64,000 nt of DNA from Cerioporus squamosus (GCA_022592435.1 JABYQS010000106.1:1-64000); one strand, 5' to 3'; positions 47,981-59,472 are shown, counted from the stretch's first letter. The notes: generated from the letters alone by a model not told the origin. Translations and numbers: made by a program.

Positions 47981-49469
47981 TCACCATGACGGCAAGCTTC
48001 GCACGTTTGACACTGGGAGACGGTTGGAGGCATCCCAAGGTGCGAATTCTGACATCTCCAACTGGACTCCGAGTCTTGACATGTCCGAGTTACAATCTAG
48101 CACACGTTCGACTTCGGTCTCTGAATCCCCCGAATCCGAGTGGACTTCAGCAGACATGCTCCGGGCGCGGGAGCTTATCTCGGCAAAGTCTGCCAGTTCG
48201 TTCAAGAGCGGTGACTCGGGGCTGCCATATGGCAGTGTCGGAGACGGCAACTTTGGCTCTGTGCCAGGCCTATCCTGCACGGCGGCGAAGTTGAGTTGCA
48301 CCTTAGGACTGGTGAGTGTATACGTTATCGGAAATAACTCCCGTTCCAGTGGGTGAATCGGCCTTGAGCCTGGCAGATCGTGACGGCCGTCGTCTTGGCC
48401 TTGCTCATGCGATCTCTCGAGTTCGCGGGGAGGAGTGGGGTGGTTAACGCGCATCTACGGGCTAGTGAGCTCCTGTATGAGGAGCACCAGCGATGGGACG
48501 TACCTCTGGGATGACCACATATGTGGATGGAAGTGTATGTCCAAGGGACTCGGACGTTTCGAATGGAGACACGGCCCTCCGATACTGTTTGACTTCGTGA
48601 TGGGTCTCAGGCAGTGGGAGGGCCGGAGGCGACTCGGGAGTCTGAGGGAGAGAGGAGGCGTCGGAGTCAACGGCCATGTTCGCAGAGTCGTCCGAGCTTA
48701 ACTCAGGTGTCGGCAAGGCCACCGGGTCCTGCAAAGCGCAGCATGAATAGCTTGTGAGATGGAGGGCTCCAACGCGAACATGATTCTGTCTGCGCACCTG
48801 AAGTCGAGTTGATCGTCGCGTTCGGCGCTGTGCCCGGGAAGGCTTCACTCTCTTCTTGGGACTCTTCTCAGACTTCTGGCCCTCTGCTTCACTTCGGTGT
48901 TTCCGTTCCCAGTGTTTCTTGTAGTGGCAGATATCATACACTCCGTGTTGCCTTTGACGGAGTTCGATAACTTGGCTGCAGGGAGTGCAGTATACTTTCT
49001 CTTCGTCGAACCACAGGATGTGGTCGCACCGGTCGAAAAACATCCACCGGCGTACTTGTTCCCGAGTAGTCAAGAAGTTTGCTCCATTGGTCAGACTTCA
49101 TATAAGCGATGCATGAGCGGCACGCAGGTCGGGAAGAATGGCATACCACATACCATTTATCAGACTTCGGAGAACGTGGATGAGGAAGTAGCTCCCGATC
49201 GCAGGGTAGCATTGGCAGCTCAAAGTTCACGCGCTCCTCAAGCTTCTTCTCCTCCTCTTGCGTCTCAGAGGCATTGGCAGACGTTTCCTTGACCTTTGCA
49301 GTAGTGCTGGAACGCTTGCGGCGTTGGGTGCTCCTTGTGGCGGGACCAGAGTGCTGTGGCGGAGGCGAAGCAGACCTGACGAGGGCCGTGGTAAGTCCCC
49401 TCTGAAGGATCGCTACGGCGTACTATCTCCTCACTGAGATGTATTCTTAGAAGAGCGGGTTTTCACCAT
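47981..49469 (-). CDS. Putative zinc-binding protein A of a tandem CxxC/HxxxC family
   Basis: Exon 1 (start 49469, MVKTRSSKNTSQ) splices to SASPPPQHSGPATRSTQRRK and a charged segment, then to the motif exon near 48.9-49.1 kb. That exon reads CDHILWFDEEKVYCTPCSQV, IELRQRQHGVYD, HYKKHWERKH. This is the same C-x2-C ... Y-x4-[W/Y]-x2-H core found in the three genes upstream, here ending in H-x4-H rather than H-x3-C. A very basic stretch (KSEKSPKKRVKPSRAQRRTR) follows, suggesting nuclear location or nucleic-acid binding, then a Ser/Pro/acidic C-terminal half ending at 47981. I know of no named family; the zinc role is inferred from the Cys/His spacing. Confidence 0.6.
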
Positions 49470-50155
49470 GGCGAGGGATATGCAGTAGTAGGTGCAGGGA
49501 CTTCGGTGAGGCAAGCTGGGGGCGTAAAGTGAGGCGTTCCTGTCTCCATCGTGTGCGCTTTATGCAGTGGTGCAAAACACAAATACACGAAGTGGGAAGG
49601 AGTGAGCGTTGTGTCCTGTTGCAGCGGCCTGGTACACTTGCCGAATGCGGCTCATTGTCTCGAAGAAGGGGAGGCAACGGGACCGCGCAATTGTGGCGGA
49701 GGCCACGTTCCCCGGGTTCTCTCCAACTCCTTGCCTACTGGTCTACGTTTGCGCAACTCGCATCGGTATGCTGTCCTTCTCTGTCACTTTGTGAGTCTCG
49801 GAGAGGTAGTCTGAGCCGATCCCCACCGCACGGGAGTCATCAGTACGCGCGGGAGAGGGAAAACAAATGCACATGGTCGGCATATCCCGCGGGGGTAGAT
49901 GCGTCCTTGTGCCATCAAATTCTAGCGTATGTACCTTACAATCTGACTTGTATGCGTCGCAGGAGTCAAGAGGGGCGCTGTAAGGATACGACTCACCTTA
50001 AGATCTTAGTGGGACGATCTACAGAAAGAATCGATAAGAAAGGCGATGCGAGATACATAGATTACAGCCTACAGGCCGAGACGGCAGCACATCAAAAACG
50101 AATACCAAAACAGCGGACGGGGAGAGGGTAAAAGGTAGCGACGAAAGTGTCGTAT
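49470..50155. other. Upstream region of zinc-motif gene A
   Basis: Holds the promoter of gene A and the 3' end region of gene B. The block ACTTGCCGAATGCGGCTCAT ... CGAAGAAGGGGAGGCAAC (49636-49680) has a close counterpart upstream of gene B (51877-51912), so upstream DNA was duplicated with the genes. Confidence 0.5.
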
Positions 50156-51623
50156 TCATCTCCACGACTGCCCGGCAGGAGACGTCGGTGTCTCGTAGAT
50201 CGTCCATGTCGGCTGTTCCAAGGAAGCGATACGCTTGGAATGGATTGCGAGTACGTCGTTGCTGGGGTACTCGTGGAGCTCCTCCTCCTCCACGCCGGTA
50301 GACCTAGAGCGTTCTTCCGAGGGTATATACTCGCTGCGGAGGGTTCTAGGTGCGATGACCACCTCATCCCAATTGACGGGAGACAGCCTAGCAAAGTAAT
50401 GATCCTCTGCGTGGGGATGTGCACAGGTAGCTGATGATGGAGACCGCGTAGTGGCCGGTCCTGTAGATGCCTTGAATGGCGGACCATGTCCACGACAGTG
50501 AAATACTTCCTCTGCGGGTTTGGCCTCGGAGTCAGAGGGCTCAATAGACGGGAGTGCTTTCGCACTACCACGCCAGGCTGCCAGTTGGTAGGCGACCGCC
50601 AACTCCTCCGGCGAAGGATTTCCATTGAGGGAGGAATTGTCAAGGTCTCCGTTCTGCATCTGGACTGAGATTGCAGGCTGAGATGGCTGAGAAAAAGGAG
50701 TTAAGCGGGAGGGATCAAGTGGCGAAGTAGACGCTTCCACTTCGGAGTTTTGGCCGTCCGGGGTCGCTGGGGACTCATATATCTGTTCACAACCGAGGTG
50801 TGAATACACGGGACCGCCGACGTTGGCATGGATGGCATGGAGTAACGGCAACATACCTCTACTGAGAGTGCAAAGACGTGTTCATCTTCCTCTGGTTCTT
50901 GACCCTGATAGTCCACCGCAACGTCAGGGTCCACCTCCATGGCGAACTCCTCGCCTGCATTCTCGTCGTTCACAGTGCCAGCAGATGTGCTCCAGTCGAA
51001 GGATCGATTCTTGAGTCCGCGACGAGCTTCGCGTATGAGCTGCTCGCGGAAGTCCGGGACCCAAGCCATCGTGATGTCCCAGTTCGTTTGCTGGTCCAAC
51101 CAGCGCTGGCGGTAGCCCGGTGTCAGGCATCGAACAGAGTACGTAGTAGGAGGTATGAGCTTACCTTCAGCTCTCCCCGGAGAGATCGAAGGCGGTGCTG
51201 CTTCTCTTCTTCGACATCATCATCCGGCCTCCCTAGGCAGTTAATGACATGACAAAGCCAATGCCTCTTGTCGTACGGGCTCCTGTCACTGAGCTTCACA
51301 GGGTACAGGCATCGTTTGCAGCGTGCGATGGTCTCATGGAAGCGCAATACCAGAGGATGCCTCTGAAACCTCCTCCAACGAACGACTTGATCGGGGGTTG
51401 TCAAGAAGTGTCTCTTATCGGGGAAGCTGCAAATAGTCAGACGCGATTTCGGTATATAGAGGAGGGCGCAGGCGAACCATTTGCCACCCGCGGCCGGCTT
51501 TCGTTTCGCAAGCTTGTTGGGCTTGCTGGATCGTCGCGGACCCAGCCTGGAGGCTGTAGTCTGCGCGGGATTCTGGGAAGGCCCCGAGTTCGAGGTGGCG
51601 CTGCCCGGGGAATATGTGAACAC
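50156..51623 (-). CDS. Putative zinc-binding protein B of a tandem CxxC/HxxxC family
   Basis: The start at 51623 gives MFTYSPGSATSNSGPSQNPA and a basic linker (PRRSSKPNKLAKRKPAAGGK). After an intron with donor GTTCGC and branch TCTGACT comes the motif: RRFQRHPLVLRFHETIARCK, RCLYPVKLSD, YDKRHWLCHVINC. An acidic middle part (PDVAVDYQGQEPEEDEHVF) and a long Ser/Pro-rich C-terminal half follow. The latter contains RLSPVNWDEVV, which resembles QLSPANWEDVD in gene C. It ends SPAGQSWR at 50156. A TATATAAAC box lies on this strand near 51790. Function is unknown. Confidence 0.6.
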
Positions 51624-52381
51624 GGGAAATGTAGCATATACGTGGGATTCTCACGAAGCCCTGGTCTTCCTGCTAGAGGAGCGAGTTTGCACCATAGGAG
51701 TTGAGTACGTGTTGCACGCCGGAAGGGAGTTAGCCCGAGTCTAAGGGGGTTTTGGGTGAGGAGTCCCCACCGCCATGGTGTGGAGTTTATATAATTGCCG
51801 AGTCCTGGTGTATGTGGTTGGGAAGTGACAACGATGTGTACTGGTTGCATCGGACCTTCAATAATGGTCTCTGTAGACTTGCCCAATACGGCTGATTGTC
51901 TTGAGGAAGGCAACACGACTGTGGCGAGACATCGAACACCCTCATCCCGAGCCTCGCGAAGATATCTGCCACGGTAGAACCATTAAGAGACACCTTGCAA
52001 GTATGCCTGCAAAATATCAAGGTGAGCGGACGAGAACAGTGCCATCCCCACAGTACGAGGAGAGGTGGTGGATGGGGGACAACAAGTGCACTCGGCATAT
52101 CCCGACCCGGTTGATGCATTTTCGCGTCGACTTCGTGCGTACTTCTGGGCGCGCGGGCTCTTCGAGCTACTACTCGCGGAGGTGAATCTGGAGGCGCGAT
52201 CAACATGCGTATATGTGGATAAGAATCTGATCATGTTCGGAGAGAAAAGGTAGCATGCAATATCGTACAGTGGGATGCAGGACCATTATGGGAACGTAGT
52301 CTATTCCGGCCTGGGCGGACTCGGACGTCCTGAGCAAAATACCAGAGAACAATAATCATCGCGAGGGATCACCTATTCTTG
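51624..52381. other. Upstream region of zinc-motif gene B
   Basis: Carries a TATA-like box (about 51790, minus strand) and the conserved upstream block at 51877-51912 shared with gene A. No other gene is seen; nearby open frames are not protein-like. Confidence 0.45.
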
Positions 52382-53440
52382 TTATCCGTTGCGCGCCGTT
52401 GCACCGTGTATAATAGAGCCGCTGGTTGGTGCTCGGGGTGGTGGCGCAGTGCGCGCAGCCCAGTCATATTCCCCATCGAGATCCTCATCCTCGGAATCCA
52501 CGTCTTCCCAATTCGCGGGGGAGAGCTGGCAGTGCCGCGACTCCGCCTCCGCTTTATCGGAGCTGACAAAGGAAGGTAGCTGGAGATGGGCAAACGACCA
52601 TTCGGGGATGAAGTCCAGTGGGGCGTTAAGATCGATGGCCTTCGCGCCCGGATGCGCGACAGCCAGGTACTCCGCGCAGAGAAGATGGGAGCTGAAAGGA
52701 CCGATAGCAGGCTGGGAGTTCTCGCGTTCGGTCTCCGGACGTAGTGGGAAGACGGAAGAACGCTCCTCGTCTGGAGGCGGTGATGTCTCACGTTCGCTGT
52801 CGCTGCTCAGCTCCGTAAGATCAGAGCCCGCATCTAGGATCAGGGAGGGAGTAGACAGCCGCGACGAGACCTTGGGAAGCGCATCAGTCCCCACTTCCGC
52901 TATCAAACAACTGACATGCAGGACTTACGAGCGTACTCTTCTCCAATCTGGCGTCCACCTCGGCTTGAGACCACTTATCGCAGCGCTCCCGATGCGTCTT
53001 CCAGTGGCTGAAGTCATACAGATGGTGCTTGGTGAGCTTGACTAGCCCGCCGCATCTCTTGCAGCCGACGTTCATGTGGTCTATGGGGATCACTAGTGGC
53101 TGGCTCTCGAGCCTCTCCCGTCTGGCTTGTTCGGTCTCGGTGAGCTCTCGCCCCAAGCTATAACAACCTTCAGTAAAGTGCCGGATGCCCAGCAGATCGC
53201 GTGGCCTACCTGGCCGGTGCTGGCGTGAGCCTCTGCTTCTTGTTGGGCTGGTCCTCTTCTGTAGCCTGATGTACAAGCCGCTTGCCACTGGACTTCCGCG
53301 AGGCGGACACCACCCCTGGTTCCGAGTGATGCAGAGAGGTAGTCGCGCTTCTGCACTCCAGAATGTCAGCTGTATATACAACGAATACAAAGCAGATGGT
53401 CTCACGAAAGGGGATTCCCTCCGTTGTTGGTGGGAGCCAT
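52382..53440 (-). CDS. Putative zinc-binding protein C of a tandem CxxC/HxxxC family
   Basis: Exon 1 (start 53440, MAPTNNGGNPLS) splices over a 55-nt intron (branch GCTGAC) to SATTSLHHSEPGVVSASRKS and a Lys/Arg-rich stretch (NKKQRLTPAPA). The next exon gives SLGRELTETEQARRERLESQ, PLVIPIDHMNVGCKRCGGLV, KLTKHHLYDFSHWKTHRERC: the cleanest copy of the C-x2-C ... W-x2-H-x3-C motif. A 58-nt intron leads to VSSRLSTPSLILDAGSDLTE, a Ser/acidic region, then QLSPANWEDVDSEDEDLDGE and the end at 52382. All joins keep frame. Function is unknown. Confidence 0.65.
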
Positions 53441-54248
53441 GGGTGTTATGCGTGCCGCAGCGCGCTGTGAGAGCCCTGAATGGTCTTGTAAAGGGTGGTT
53501 TCTTAGTCCCGTCGCGTCTCGTCGCGCCCTTTATGTCTAGCTTCCAGGTCAAAGCTGCGCTTCGTGACCAAGGGCCATAATAGTTACCTGGGAGCCACTC
53601 CTTTTGTCTCGATTGTAGGAGAGGTGGTTTCTGAAGGGACAAAACGTGGTACGATGCGGCTCCGAAGATTCCCGAGGTCAGCCACGCGGCAGGTATATAG
53701 AAGAACGCGTCGGGACGGGTTTGGCAGCAGATGGGAGGAGGGGAGTGAGTGGTGGTCGCGAGAGAGCGGTGTGGCCGCGGAAGGGCAGGGATATATGAGG
53801 CCGGCAAGTGCCGCTCTGGACGCGTCGCAGACGCGCCCAAGACGCGCTGCACTACACAGATTGCACGGGCCATGGCTGCGTTCGGGTGTGATCCGGCGAC
53901 CTCGAGCGGTGCGGACGCAGTCCGAGCAGAGATCCTGCAGACGTTTACATGGGTATTCACATCGTATTGGGACTGGTGCAACTAGGGAGCATATACAGGC
54001 TTAGAGTAACATCCCGGACAAAACCGCAACGCCGAACAGATAGAACCACATCGAAACAGAGGTGGGCCGGATACAGAATAAGCAGAGAACGTAGATTCGT
54101 GCATATCGTGAGGGGAGATAGAGAGCGTGGTGTACAGGTATCGCAGAGGAATCGGAGTACATATCTTGAGACAATGGTTTGGTCGTCATAACGGACCAGG
54201 GGCGCCAAGACCCACAATGGAGGAGGACCTGGGATAGGCCCCTGTCTC
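53441..54248. other. Upstream region of zinc-motif gene C
   Basis: Contains a TATATAcc element on the minus strand near 53695. A long minus-strand open frame (52884-53981) crosses gene C exons and introns and is a read-through artefact. No other gene is seen. Confidence 0.4.
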
Positions 54249-55714
54249 TCATCCAGACAGACCCTCGCGGAACCCACGCAGGAAGTTCTTCAGCGGCGCA
54301 GTGATCCAGTCAAGGAAGCCAGGCGCGTCACCCTGCGGTGCCTCGTACGACTCGCCGCGTTGGCGAACCGCACGCTCTGGCACATCGTCATCCTCGCGTG
54401 AACGCTTGTTCTTCCGAGGCGTGCCAGCTTCTGGGACGACAATCGTCTCCTCCGTGGAAGCAACTGAAGGAGGGGCGCGCGGAACGGCAGCTGCGGCTGG
54501 CTTCGCCGGGGTAGGGACAGGAAGACTGGGCAGACGGATGGGTCAGTGGGTGACCCTCAGAAACGCCGCCGTAGTGCTCACCTGCACGTAAGCTTGTGCT
54601 CCTCCCATTTAGTGAGGTCATAATCGAGCTGCCGGCCGAGGTCGACGGTCTGATTGCATACATTGCACTCCACGCTCTCATTGGTGAAGGTGTGCGCTTG
54701 CGGATCGTTCACCAGAGCAAGCTTCCTCTGCGCGGCAGCGACCTTGGAACCAGGCCTGCTGTTCCAAATCAGCACCTGATCCCATGAGCCGATATGGTTG
54801 AACTATAGCTTACTTCGTTGCGGCGGAACACTTTTGCACATGGGCCCTCCAAGGATGCGAGGAGTAGCGCGTCTGAGTCGATAGCTTCACCCACGTCTGA
54901 CAACCCTTGCAGAACGCGGCGTCAGGCTTGACCTCGCCAGACAGGGGGTCGTTCTCGATGAACGCCTTCCGGTCCTCCTCCTTCCTCATACGCTTGATGG
55001 TGGCGGAATCGGCGACAGACCCATCTGCGACCGAAGCGTCGTCTTCTTCCGCCTGCGCCGCTGCCTTCTCCTTGCTGGGGCTGCGTCCTTCTTAGTAGAT
55101 GCCTTGGATTCGATGACTAGTGCGGCGCACCTCTCAGAACGCTCACTACCGCCCTTGCATTGCCTGCGGTGCTCCACCCAGTTCTTCATGATGTATCGCC
55201 GCGAAGGATTGAGGTCAACCCAGTCGTTGCAAGCCTTGCAGAACACGCGATGGGCCTCCACCTCACCCGAATTGGGGTCCTCCTCCATGAACTGGCGGCG
55301 CTCAGCCTCGGTCTTGCGCGAACTGTATCTGCCCTTGGGTTCCCCCACGACAGAGCCTTCATCACCATCTTCCGTGTCGGTGCGGCTGCGGGCAGAAATC
55401 TGTTAGAATTTGCCACGTCCGTTGAATTAAAACCACGTACCCAATGGTGGAACGAGGCTTAACACTCGACGGCTTGCTGGGGGAATCGTCGCCGACAAGC
55501 GTGTCCTCGCGAGCGAGAGATGCGACTGAGCCTTGGCGCGAATGAGCTCCTCTTTTCGCTCTCGTACTGACAGGCTTCTTCACGGACGCTGACTGGGCCG
55601 GAGTCTGTTTCGGCGACGGTCCCGGGAGGCTGACCAAGGGGTTTGAGGAGAGGCACGAAACAGCATTCAGGGGACTCACTGGACATCAACCTTCTTCGGG
55701 GTTCTAGCAGCCAT
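54249..55714 (-). CDS. Putative zinc-binding protein D with three CxxC/HxxxC motifs
   Basis: The start at 55714 (MAARTPKKVDV) splices to a basic Ser/Pro/Lys segment (KPVSTRAKRGAHSRQGSVAS). Three related motif units follow. Unit 1 is FMEEDPNSGEVEAHRVFCKA ... YIMKNWVEHRRQC (about 55150-55290). Unit 2 is FIENDPLSGEVKPDAAFCKG ... YSSHPWRAHVQKC (about 54840-54965). Unit 3 is VNDPQAHTFTNESVECNVC ... YDLTKWEEHKLTC (about 54590-54700). Between units 1 and 2 a 50-nt intron (55081-55130, GTGCGC...GCAG, branch CTACTAAG) restores frame. The C-terminus has TPRKNKRSRED and ends with an amphipathic stretch (FLDWITAPLKNFLRGFREGL). Internal repetition supports a true domain. Role unknown. Confidence 0.7.
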
Positions 55715-56614
55715 CTGGGTAGTCTAGGTAGGCGGTCAGGGACGCGTTTTGGCCACAGACGTGTCTCGGAGATGAGGGAAGAAACCAAACCGAGCGTGGG
55801 ACGGATTCGCGCCTTCTGAGCATGGACACCATCATGAATCGGCCCGCTGCGACTCCGACCATGCTCGGGGTCGTCGACTTTAACGTGTCTCTTGTTCATT
55901 GCGTCCACCTCACCCCAAGACGACGATGCGGGTGAGGGCTGAGAACTCACCGGCTTGGTCACTGGCTGCGTGGCCCCTCCCGCTTCTTCGTCAGACGATC
56001 CGTCGGATTCTCCTCTGCACGATGTCGCGTGTCAGAGACTTCGTGCGCGCGATTTACGCGAAACTACGTACCCGGAGTTCTTGTACGCCTTGTCGACGGT
56101 CGACCTTCTCCTCTGTGCATACGCGACGCGGTTAGTGCGCGAGAAACGACTCTAGACGGTGGTTGGGTACGAACCTTCACACGGCCAGCGTAAGTGACCT
56201 TGTTAGGAGCTCTGAACGTCGCGCATGAGCTGCTGGAGGTCGAACGCGTCGATCACGCAAGATACGCACCTGTGCGGAGATGAGGTCGCGTCAGACATGA
56301 AGACACGGAGGGAGACGGATGTGGGGGATTCTGCAAGTTCGAAAACTTGTCGCACAGACCACTCGGGTTATCCGCGCTTATCACCATAACAAATCAGGTA
56401 AGCACCAAAGGAGACCTAATAGCAAATGTTGTACAAACGTTTATTAGGCGGTTATTGTTATATAATCGTGCTTTGGTCGAGTGGCGGGCATTCTCAATGT
56501 CTCAACTTCTGACTCTGCACTTCCATCTTGCCATCGCCATTTTTTGCTCTGTGTCAGTGCCTTGACTTACGGACGGCCAGGGAGACCGCGTGGTCTTCAC
56601 GCTGCTTGTTGTGA
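55715..56614. other. Unresolved exons and divergent promoter between gene D and the EFM7-like gene
   Basis: On the minus strand two protein-like pieces with good splice signals lie at about 55970-56190: RRRSTVDKAYKNSG followed, after a GTACGT...CAGAG intron, by ESDGSSDEEAGGATQPVTKP. A third piece, YAGRVK, precedes them. They could be 5' exons of gene D or a small separate gene; I could not find a start. The rest (56240-56614) shows nothing I can support. Confidence 0.35.
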
Positions 56615-57439
56615 ATGTGCGATCCCGAAGATCTCCTGGCAGAATCTCTCCAGACTCTCTACGACCATGTCCCTGTCGCGCACTCGTCAGCCGGCTCAGC
56701 ATTCACCTACGAACTGAACGACGGGTCCTCACGCATCCATCTGGTTACACCGGACACGCAGGCTGCAAACTGGGCCCTGCATGCTTCGTCGATATGGTCC
56801 TCCGCGCTCTACGTCGCAGATCATATCCGCGACCTCCATCTGGACGAGCACATCGCCATCGCGAAGCAGGAGGGACGCCTGCTGAGGATCCTCGAACTCG
56901 GTGCAGGTGCGGGTCTACCGAGCATCCTCATCTCGAAGATGTACGGCGACGCGCGCGTTACCTGCAGCGACTATCCCGACGACAGTCTCATTCGTACGCT
57001 CACAGAGAACGTGAAGCGGAACGATGTCGCGGATCGCTGCCAGGTCGTTCCGTACGGTTGGGGCTCTGATCCCTCCCCTCTTATGTTGTCACAGAATGCA
57101 CATATGCATCGCATTCCTGGGTTTGACGTCGTCCTAGCCGCGGACACGCTATGGAACTCGGACACACACCACATCTTCCTCCACACCCTGCAGAGTACCT
57201 TGAAGCGGGCTTCCAGTGCGCGCGTCCACCTTGTTGCGGGCCTTCACACGGGCAGATATGTCATCGCGTCGTTCTTGAAGCTCGTACCAGACGCCGGTTT
57301 CGTCATAGAGGACCTCAGGGAGAGACGCGTCGATGGCACCGAGGAACGGCCATGGAGCGTAGAACGTGCCGAGGGGGAAGACGAAGCGGAACGCAGGCGT
57401 TGGGTTGTTTGGATGGTCGTGCGATGGCGGGACGGCTAG
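56615..57439 (+). CDS. EFM7: EFM7/Nnt1-like protein methyltransferase
   Basis: A single-exon, 274-residue class I methyltransferase of family 16. Yeast Efm7 methylates the N-terminal glycine and adjacent lysine of elongation factor eEF1A; older annotation calls this family nicotinamide N-methyltransferase. Visible features are HASSIWSSALYVADHI (the entry helix), the SAM-binding motif ILELGAGAGLPSILISKMYG, CSDYPDDSLI (acidic residue for SAM), YGWGSDPS and FDVVLAADTLWNSDTHH. The end WVVWMVVRWRDG is a typical terminal strand. The start at 56615 (MCDPEDLLAESLQTLYDHVP) matches the usual family N-terminus. It is convergent with the kinase gene. Confidence 0.85.
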   Translation: MCDPEDLLAESLQTLYDHVPVAHSSAGSAFTYELNDGSSRIHLVTPDTQAANWALHASSIWSSALYVADHIRDLHLDEHIAIAKQEGRLLRILELGAGAGLPSILISKMYGDARVTCSDYPDDSLIRTLTENVKRNDVADRCQVVPYGWGSDPSPLMLSQNAHMHRIPGFDVVLAADTLWNSDTHHIFLHTLQSTLKRASSARVHLVAGLHTGRYVIASFLKLVPDAGFVIEDLRERRVDGTEERPWSVERAEGEDEAERRRWVVWMVVRWRDG

Positions 57440-57596
57440 CCTCCTGGGCTGGACGGCACCATGGTACGGCTGGTTGACCTCTCGTATGTCGCACTACCTG
57501 ACCCTGTTCACTGCACGCTAACAACTCGAAGATAGATAGAAGCAAGTCCCAAGCGACTGGTATACAGCACCGCTCCGATAAACCCTCAACCACCAT

Positions 57597-59472
57597 CTAC
57601 GAAGTCGACAACCTCCTCTTCATCCATCCCTTCATCTTCTGCACGACGCTCGATCCTCCCGAACCGCCGGCCCCGGGTGACCGAACGACTTGTTCGAAGC
57701 CGTCCTCGCTTTGTGTCAGGTCGCAGTCTGTGTAACAGGTGGATCCCAAGGACCAGTCGTTCGTCGTGTCGAAGGAGCCGTCGGTGCCGCGGAGGCTCGG
57801 CGATACCCACTCGAACCACTCATGTGGCGGTCTGTCAATTGAGCCATAAGGCCGCCCGTACGACACGTCGACGTCCTGGGACGGAGGTCAGCACAGATGC
57901 TTGACGTGTTGCTGTGTTGCGTACCTCATCATCCTCCCTCATGTTGTCGCCGACTTCTTGTCGCCTCTCTCTGCGCTCTATGGCGTCCCAGTCTCTGCGA
58001 GCATGTGGGTCAGTTCCTGCAGTGAGCCTTTAGCCCGCTTTACGCACATGCCATGGAACCACCGGTGCTTCTTGAGCTTGCGGATCGATGGTCTCTTCCT
58101 CGGGTCTTTCTCCAGCATCTAGCAGAGCTCGTCAGGTTCCATGCGCCACGCTGTATCCTATTCACCCGCCTTCGTCAGCAAGTCTCGGATCTCCCCATCG
58201 ACCACTCCGTACAAGTCGAAGTCGGCCGGGATAGTGTCGGTCCGAGTGATAAGCTCCTCCAGCCGCTGTTCCTTGGGCTGCAGTCCGAACGGCAACTGCG
58301 GGTCGTCAGCGTTCGCGCTCTTCGGCCCGCGGACGGATCGCACTTACCCTCCCAGTCAGCATGGAGTACAGCACTACCCCTGCTCCCCAGACGTCCACTC
58401 CGTACGAGTACTGGCCGGAGTAGACCTCTGGCGCGACGTACCCAGGAGTGCCCGCCAAGGTGTGCGTCCTGTCCCCCTCCTTGCCCTTCATCCAGCTCCC
58501 ACGGCGATCCGAGTCCTCGCTGTCCTGGCGCATGTTCCATGGGGGTAACCGAGTCCATGGCCGATCCGCGTATTCCGTCCCGAAGGCGCGCGCGATGCCG
58601 AAGTCCGTCAAGGCGATGTGGTTGTCCTCGTCGATGAGGATGTTGTCCGGCTTGACGTCACGGTGCAGGATGCGACGCTTGTGGAGGCGTTGCAACGCTA
58701 CGAGCTTCCCTCTTGGAGTCAGGACTAGGGCGCACTCATACTGGCATCCGAATGACTTACCAGCTCGGCGCACCACAGGCGGGCTTGATGTACGGGGACA
58801 GTTCCGTGCCGCTTCATCCACTTCATGAGATCACCTCGGGGGTAGTAGTCCTGCTTCTGTTGTCAGCACGCCAGGCGTTGCGGTGTCGCTGGCACGCACC
58901 GTCAGGAAGTAGAAGTTGTCGCTGTCCTCGAAGCTGCCCGCGAGAGGCACGGACAGCGGACTGCTACTGCCGTCCTCGCACGCGTCGATCGCGATGGTCC
59001 GCGTGACGGCCTGCTCCTCGAACACCGCGGGGTACTCGCGCAGGCGCAGCCCGTTCTTCTCGATGACCTTCATTGCGAGGTACCGCTCGGACACGACGTC
59101 CTCGACGAGGTAAACCGTGCCGTGGCCGCCCTTGCCGAGCTTGCGTATGGGACGGAAGTCGCTCGCAGCGAGGATGCGGCCCGGGCGAGGGCTTGATGGG
59201 CACGGGGAAGACGTATGGGACGTCTGCGGGGACAGGAAGGAGTAGGGTGACGAGGAGCATGGGGAACTGGCTGTGATAGGGGACAGCGGAGCGGGAGAGA
59301 AGGCGTCGCGGTCGTGAATACTGGAACTGACCGGGTTGTAGTCGACGTCGGTGCCCTTGCTGACGCGTTCGACGACCTCGAACTCGAACGACGTCTGTGG
59401 TCATGCGGGGATGAGGCAAAGTGGGAGGCGGAAATGGCTGGCACGTACATATTCCCCAATTTCCTGGAACAT
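57597..59472 (-). CDS. Serine/threonine protein kinase, AGC-like
   Basis: From MFQEIGEY at 59472 an intron leads to TSFEFEVVERVSKGTDVDYN and a Ser/Pro-rich linker. The kinase domain follows: FRPIRKLGKGGHGTVYLVED (Gly loop), YLAMKVIEKNGLR (catalytic Lys), DYYPRGDLMKWMKRHGTVP, ILHRDVKPDNILIDEDNHIA (catalytic loop), LTDFGIARAFG (DFG), then HTLAGTPGYVAPEVYSGQYS and DVWGAGVVLYSMLTGR. Subdomain XI is KDPRKRPSIRKLKKHRWFHG. The C-terminal tail is Ser/acidic and ends at 57597. The activation segment carries an insert (about 58480-58570). All catalytic residues are present. An older start at 59616 (MASKTSTSSS) appears broken by an 11-bp insertion at 59544-59554. Confidence 0.85.

Noticed and set aside
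52884..53981. A 365-codon open frame on the minus strand covering the motif of gene C
   Set aside because: It reads through two introns with good donors, branch points and acceptors, and only its last part is protein-like. The spliced model (start 53440) keeps frame and gives a sensible N-terminus.
55081..55130. Apparent frameshift between units 1 and 2 of gene D
   Set aside because: A 50-nt intron with GTGCGC donor, CTACTAAG branch and GCAG acceptor restores the frame exactly, so no lesion is needed.
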